Source: a virus. Taken from it: a DNA stretch of 64,000 nucleotides. This document shows, in pieces, positions 61,663 through 64,000 of this stretch. The notes beneath the pieces are model-generated. The model was not told where the DNA came from and searched no databases. It saw only the letters and a list, made by a program, of their open reading frames with translations. The translations under genes were made by a program, and so were the position numbers. The stretch covers positions 30,831-94,830 of IMG/VR virus record IMGVR_UViG_3300005529_000003; one strand, written 5' to 3'. Position 1 is the first letter of the stretch. The number at the start of each line of letters is the position of its first letter.

Positions 61663-64000
61663 ATGACGGTTCGCTCCACACAATTCGCAAACTCTCGTTA
61701 CACTTACTCTCTTCCCTGGAGCGGCGAGAAGTTCCCCTCGTCAAAGACGAACCCGATCGCCTTCGATACAGAAACAGAAGTTGTTGATGTCGGAACTCCT
61801 AAAGCGGTACTTGCCACGATCTCAACAGGAACTAGAAGCGCTGTCCTCTCTCTTCAGCAACTTCCATCGTTCATCCAGCAGCACGCTGGTTCTTACTTGG
61901 TCGGACACAACTTCGCCTTCGATTTCTGGGTCGTCGAGCGATACCTTCGAGAGAGCGACCATCGAGAAGCTCTCGGTATCTGGTGGTCGCTCGTAGACCG
62001 CGGCCATGTGTTCGACACGATGGTCCTCGACATGCTCGTCCGCATCGCTCGCGGCGAAGGGGCGAAGGGCGGAGCAGAGGACGGCATCTGGGCTCGCAAC
62101 CTCGACGAAGTCGCTCAGAGCTACGCCAAGATCGCCGTCAACAAGGAAGACCCCTACCGAATGCGGTACGCCGAGATCCTCGGCAAGCCGTTCGAGGAAG
62201 TTACTGACGTCGGCTTCTTCGACTACGCCATCAAGGATGCGATCGCGACGGCCAGGACGTACAACGCGATGCGAGCCGTCGCCGACTCGCTTGTCAGGAC
62301 GCACGCCCTCTTCTACCCGCCAGAAAAGCGGGAATACCGCAGCGACGTCGTCGAGAAGTACGGTCTGCTCACCGAGACGCTCCAGGTCAAGGCGTCGGTC
62401 ACTTTGAAGTACATGGAAGATCGTGGTATTTGTGTTGACAACCAGAAAGTCGCGACACTCGACAAGACCTATCGTGATCACGTTGACGACGTCATCGAGT
62501 TCATGCGGTGTCGATGGCCCGATCTATTCAAGTACCAGAAGCCGAAGAAGGTCAAGCAACCGAAAGTCGAGAAAGTCAAACTGCCTCGAAAGAAGAAGGG
62601 CGACCCGCCGCGAGAAAAGCCGGCGAAGCCCGCCCCTCCGCCAATTCCTCCTCGCGAAGAACTCCCCCTGGAGTTGACGAAGAAGTCAGGCTTACCTTCC
62701 TTGAACTCGAAGTGGCTGAAGGAGTACTTGCAGCAGCTTGCTGACGAACTCGAGGTGGACGCCCCACAGTCAGACGGCAAGAAGAAGGGCATCTCCGCGA
62801 GCGTGAAGGCGTGGAGCGAGCTGGCGAAAGAGTACGGTGCATCTCACCCCTTCCTTCAAGCCTGGCCGCTTGTTGCAGAGTCCTCGAAGCTCCTCGGCTT
62901 CCTGTCGATCGCCGCCAAGGATAAAGTCCTCAGACCTCGCTACGGTCTCCTGAAGCTCACTGGACGTACAAGTTGTTACTCTCCGAACCTGCAACAATGG
63001 CCGAAACTAGCGGCGTTTCGTGAGATCTTCATCCCTCGTTCAGGCTTCAAACTGCTCACGATCGACTACAGCGCCATCGAGCTTTGCACACTCGCATCTG
63101 TGTGTCAAAAGAGGTTCGGTTATTCAAAGCTTGGCGAGTTGATTCGCAACAAGAAGGACCCGCACGCCTACACCGCCTCGATGATTCTCGGAGTGCCTCT
63201 CGAGGACTTTATGCTCCTGAAGAAGTCCGACGAGAAGTTCTTCAAGGCTAAGCGGCAAGCAGCGAAGGCACTAAACTTCGGTTGCCCTGGTGGCCTCGGT
63301 GCGTTGAAGCTATCTCTTTACGCCAAGGCGAACTACGGTGTCGATCTGACCGTCGAAGAAGCTCAGGCATTCCGAGAGAAGCTGATCAATCAGATCTACC
63401 CCGAGCTAAATGACAAGGACGGCTTTCTCGCCGATGAGTGCTGGACGAACATGGCTTTCTCGCTCGGCCTTTCAGAAGAGATCCTTCGCAAAGCTTTCGA
63501 CGCTGAAGATCCTGACAAGGGCTTCATCACCGGACGCGCTCTCGGCAAGGTGATTCGTGGCTCTCCTGTCAAGTTTGATGGGACGCCTTACAAGCCGGAG
63601 TTCGTCGAACGCATGTGGCACTCAATCATTTCTGTCTTCACTCTCTCCCCGAAGGTCAAGAGCGAAGACCTCGAGCAGTTGTTCGAGAAGAAGGGTTCGC
63701 CACAACTCTTCTACAAGTACTGTGCAGGCGTCGTCCCCACGCTCACTGGGCGTCTCAGGGGCGGCGTCGATTACACCCAGCAAAAGAACTGTCTCGATGC
63801 TGAAACTGAAGCGTTAACTCGTCGTGGTTGGGTAAAAGGTTTTGATCTTAAGATGGATGATCAGCTTCTTACCAAGAATGCAGATACAGGAGAACTGGAA
63901 TGGCAACATCCTACTGACTTAAAATTCTACCCAGACTACGAAGGTCCACTCGTAGAGTTTTCTTCCAAGTCTATGAGTGCTGTTTCAACTCCCGATCATC
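61663..64000 (+). CDS. polA: family A DNA polymerase, intein-interrupted, truncated by window
   Basis: Start at ATG 61663. The 3'-5' exonuclease domain has IAFDTETE (D35, E37), VGHNFAFDFW and a YAIKDA third motif. The polymerase domain has GRTSCYSPNLQQWPKL, motif A LTIDYSAIELCTLA (Cys-Thr where R-A is usual), motif B RQAAKALNFGCPGGLG, and TLTGRLRGGVDYTQQKN. There an intein begins at residue 710. A Pro/Lys/Arg-rich insertion at ~285-345 is unusual. It copies the phage genome. The end lies outside the window. Confidence 0.93.
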   Translation, partial: MTVRSTQFANSRYTYSLPWSGEKFPSSKTNPIAFDTETEVVDVGTPKAVLATISTGTRSAVLSLQQLPSFIQQHAGSYLVGHNFAFDFWVVERYLRESDHREALGIWWSLVDRGHVFDTMVLDMLVRIARGEGAKGGAEDGIWARNLDEVAQSYAKIAVNKEDPYRMRYAEILGKPFEEVTDVGFFDYAIKDAIATARTYNAMRAVADSLVRTHALFYPPEKREYRSDVVEKYGLLTETLQVKASVTLKYMEDRGICVDNQKVATLDKTYRDHVDDVIEFMRCRWPDLFKYQKPKKVKQPKVEKVKLPRKKKGDPPREKPAKPAPPPIPPREELPLELTKKSGLPSLNSKWLKEYLQQLADELEVDAPQSDGKKKGISASVKAWSELAKEYGASHPFLQAWPLVAESSKLLGFLSIAAKDKVLRPRYGLLKLTGRTSCYSPNLQQWPKLAAFREIFIPRSGFKLLTIDYSAIELCTLASVCQKRFGYSKLGELIRNKKDPHAYTASMILGVPLEDFMLLKKSDEKFFKAKRQAAKALNFGCPGGLGALKLSLYAKANYGVDLTVEEAQAFREKLINQIYPELNDKDGFLADECWTNMAFSLGLSEEILRKAFDAEDPDKGFITGRALGKVIRGSPVKFDGTPYKPEFVERMWHSIISVFTLSPKVKSEDLEQLFEKKGSPQLFYKYCAGVVPTLTGRLRGGVDYTQQKNCLDAETEALTRRGWVKGFDLKMDDQLLTKNADTGELEWQHPTDLKFYPDYEGPLVEFSSKSMSAVSTPDH
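63790..64000 (+). other. N-terminal part of an intein in polA
   Basis: The polymerase chain stops being polymerase-like after TQQKN and continues CLDAETEALTRRGWVKGFDL (block A, with Cys1 as nucleophile) and, 65 residues on, SAVSTPDH at the window end (block B, T-x-D-H). Codons here are more AT-rich (TTA, AAA, GAT). The insertion point is just before the expected T-x-F-Q-G-L-A-A-D motif C, a highly conserved site favoured by inteins. The C-terminal splice blocks and any endonuclease domain lie beyond 64000. Confidence 0.88.

Noticed and set aside
1-64000. CRISPR array or insertion sequence
   Set aside because: The recurrent hairpins are dispersed and unequal, without regular spacers. No transposase or terminal inverted repeats with target duplications were seen.

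Overview
This window is part of the genome of a temperate, long-tailed (siphovirus-type, HK97-fold) phage. A planctomycete of the Gemmata group is the likely host. Three proteins carry a short domain with the pattern of the Gemmata repeat-companion domain (TIGR02996: two acidic residues, then Y-(A/G/C)-D-W-L-E). An early membrane protein ends in an OB-like domain that I associate with planctomycetes. These are recognitions from reading, not database searches. The attP-like tRNA-Lys fragment is flanked on both sides by phage genes, so the sequence is the free or excised form rather than an integrated prophage. Terminase, a replicative helicase and a conventional endolysin are not visible, so the genome is larger than the window.

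Layout. (1) 59-13777, all minus strand: about two dozen early genes, mostly small. They include a P-loop kinase, SSB, a 950-residue unknown, several zinc-ribbon proteins, a DUF4326-like protein and a NADAR protein. Rho-independent terminators and a recurring hairpin family separate them. (2) 13778-16710: lysogeny module, with a palindromic operator region, XRE repressor, tyrosine integrase, attP with the 5' half of tRNA-Lys(TTT), and an excisionase-like HTH protein. (3) 16710-19970, minus strand: an exported protein and an 866-residue unknown. (4) 20088-45395, plus strand: virion operon. It holds portal, protease-scaffold, major capsid, decoration proteins, connectors, a glycosyltransferase-fold protein, tail tube candidates, tail assembly chaperone with a -1 frameshift, tape measure and tail fibre. 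It ends in a cassette of membrane-anchored or secreted proteins that includes a C39-like cysteine peptidase and a trypsin-like serine protease. A strong terminator closes it. (5) 45428-58488, minus strand: a second accessory and replication block with a prim-pol primase, Ycf46-like AAA ATPase, DUF2997-like protein, YqaJ exonuclease, GP88-like protein and a five-member family of small CPLTA-motif proteins. (6) 58649-64000, plus strand: HTH protein, membrane-anchored cysteine-rich protein, single-strand annealing protein, a second protein with an SSB-like tip, and a family A DNA polymerase. The polymerase is interrupted by an intein that runs off the window.

The observations most worth following up are: an HNH-AP2 homing endonuclease that split the portal gene and left a dead original 5' end while a synonymously recoded 5' end serves the working gene; the intein at polymerase motif C; the CPLTA paralogue family; the protease-containing terminal cassette where lysis genes would normally sit; and a division of translation-start style, with accessory genes having strong Shine-Dalgarno sites and virion genes mostly lacking them.
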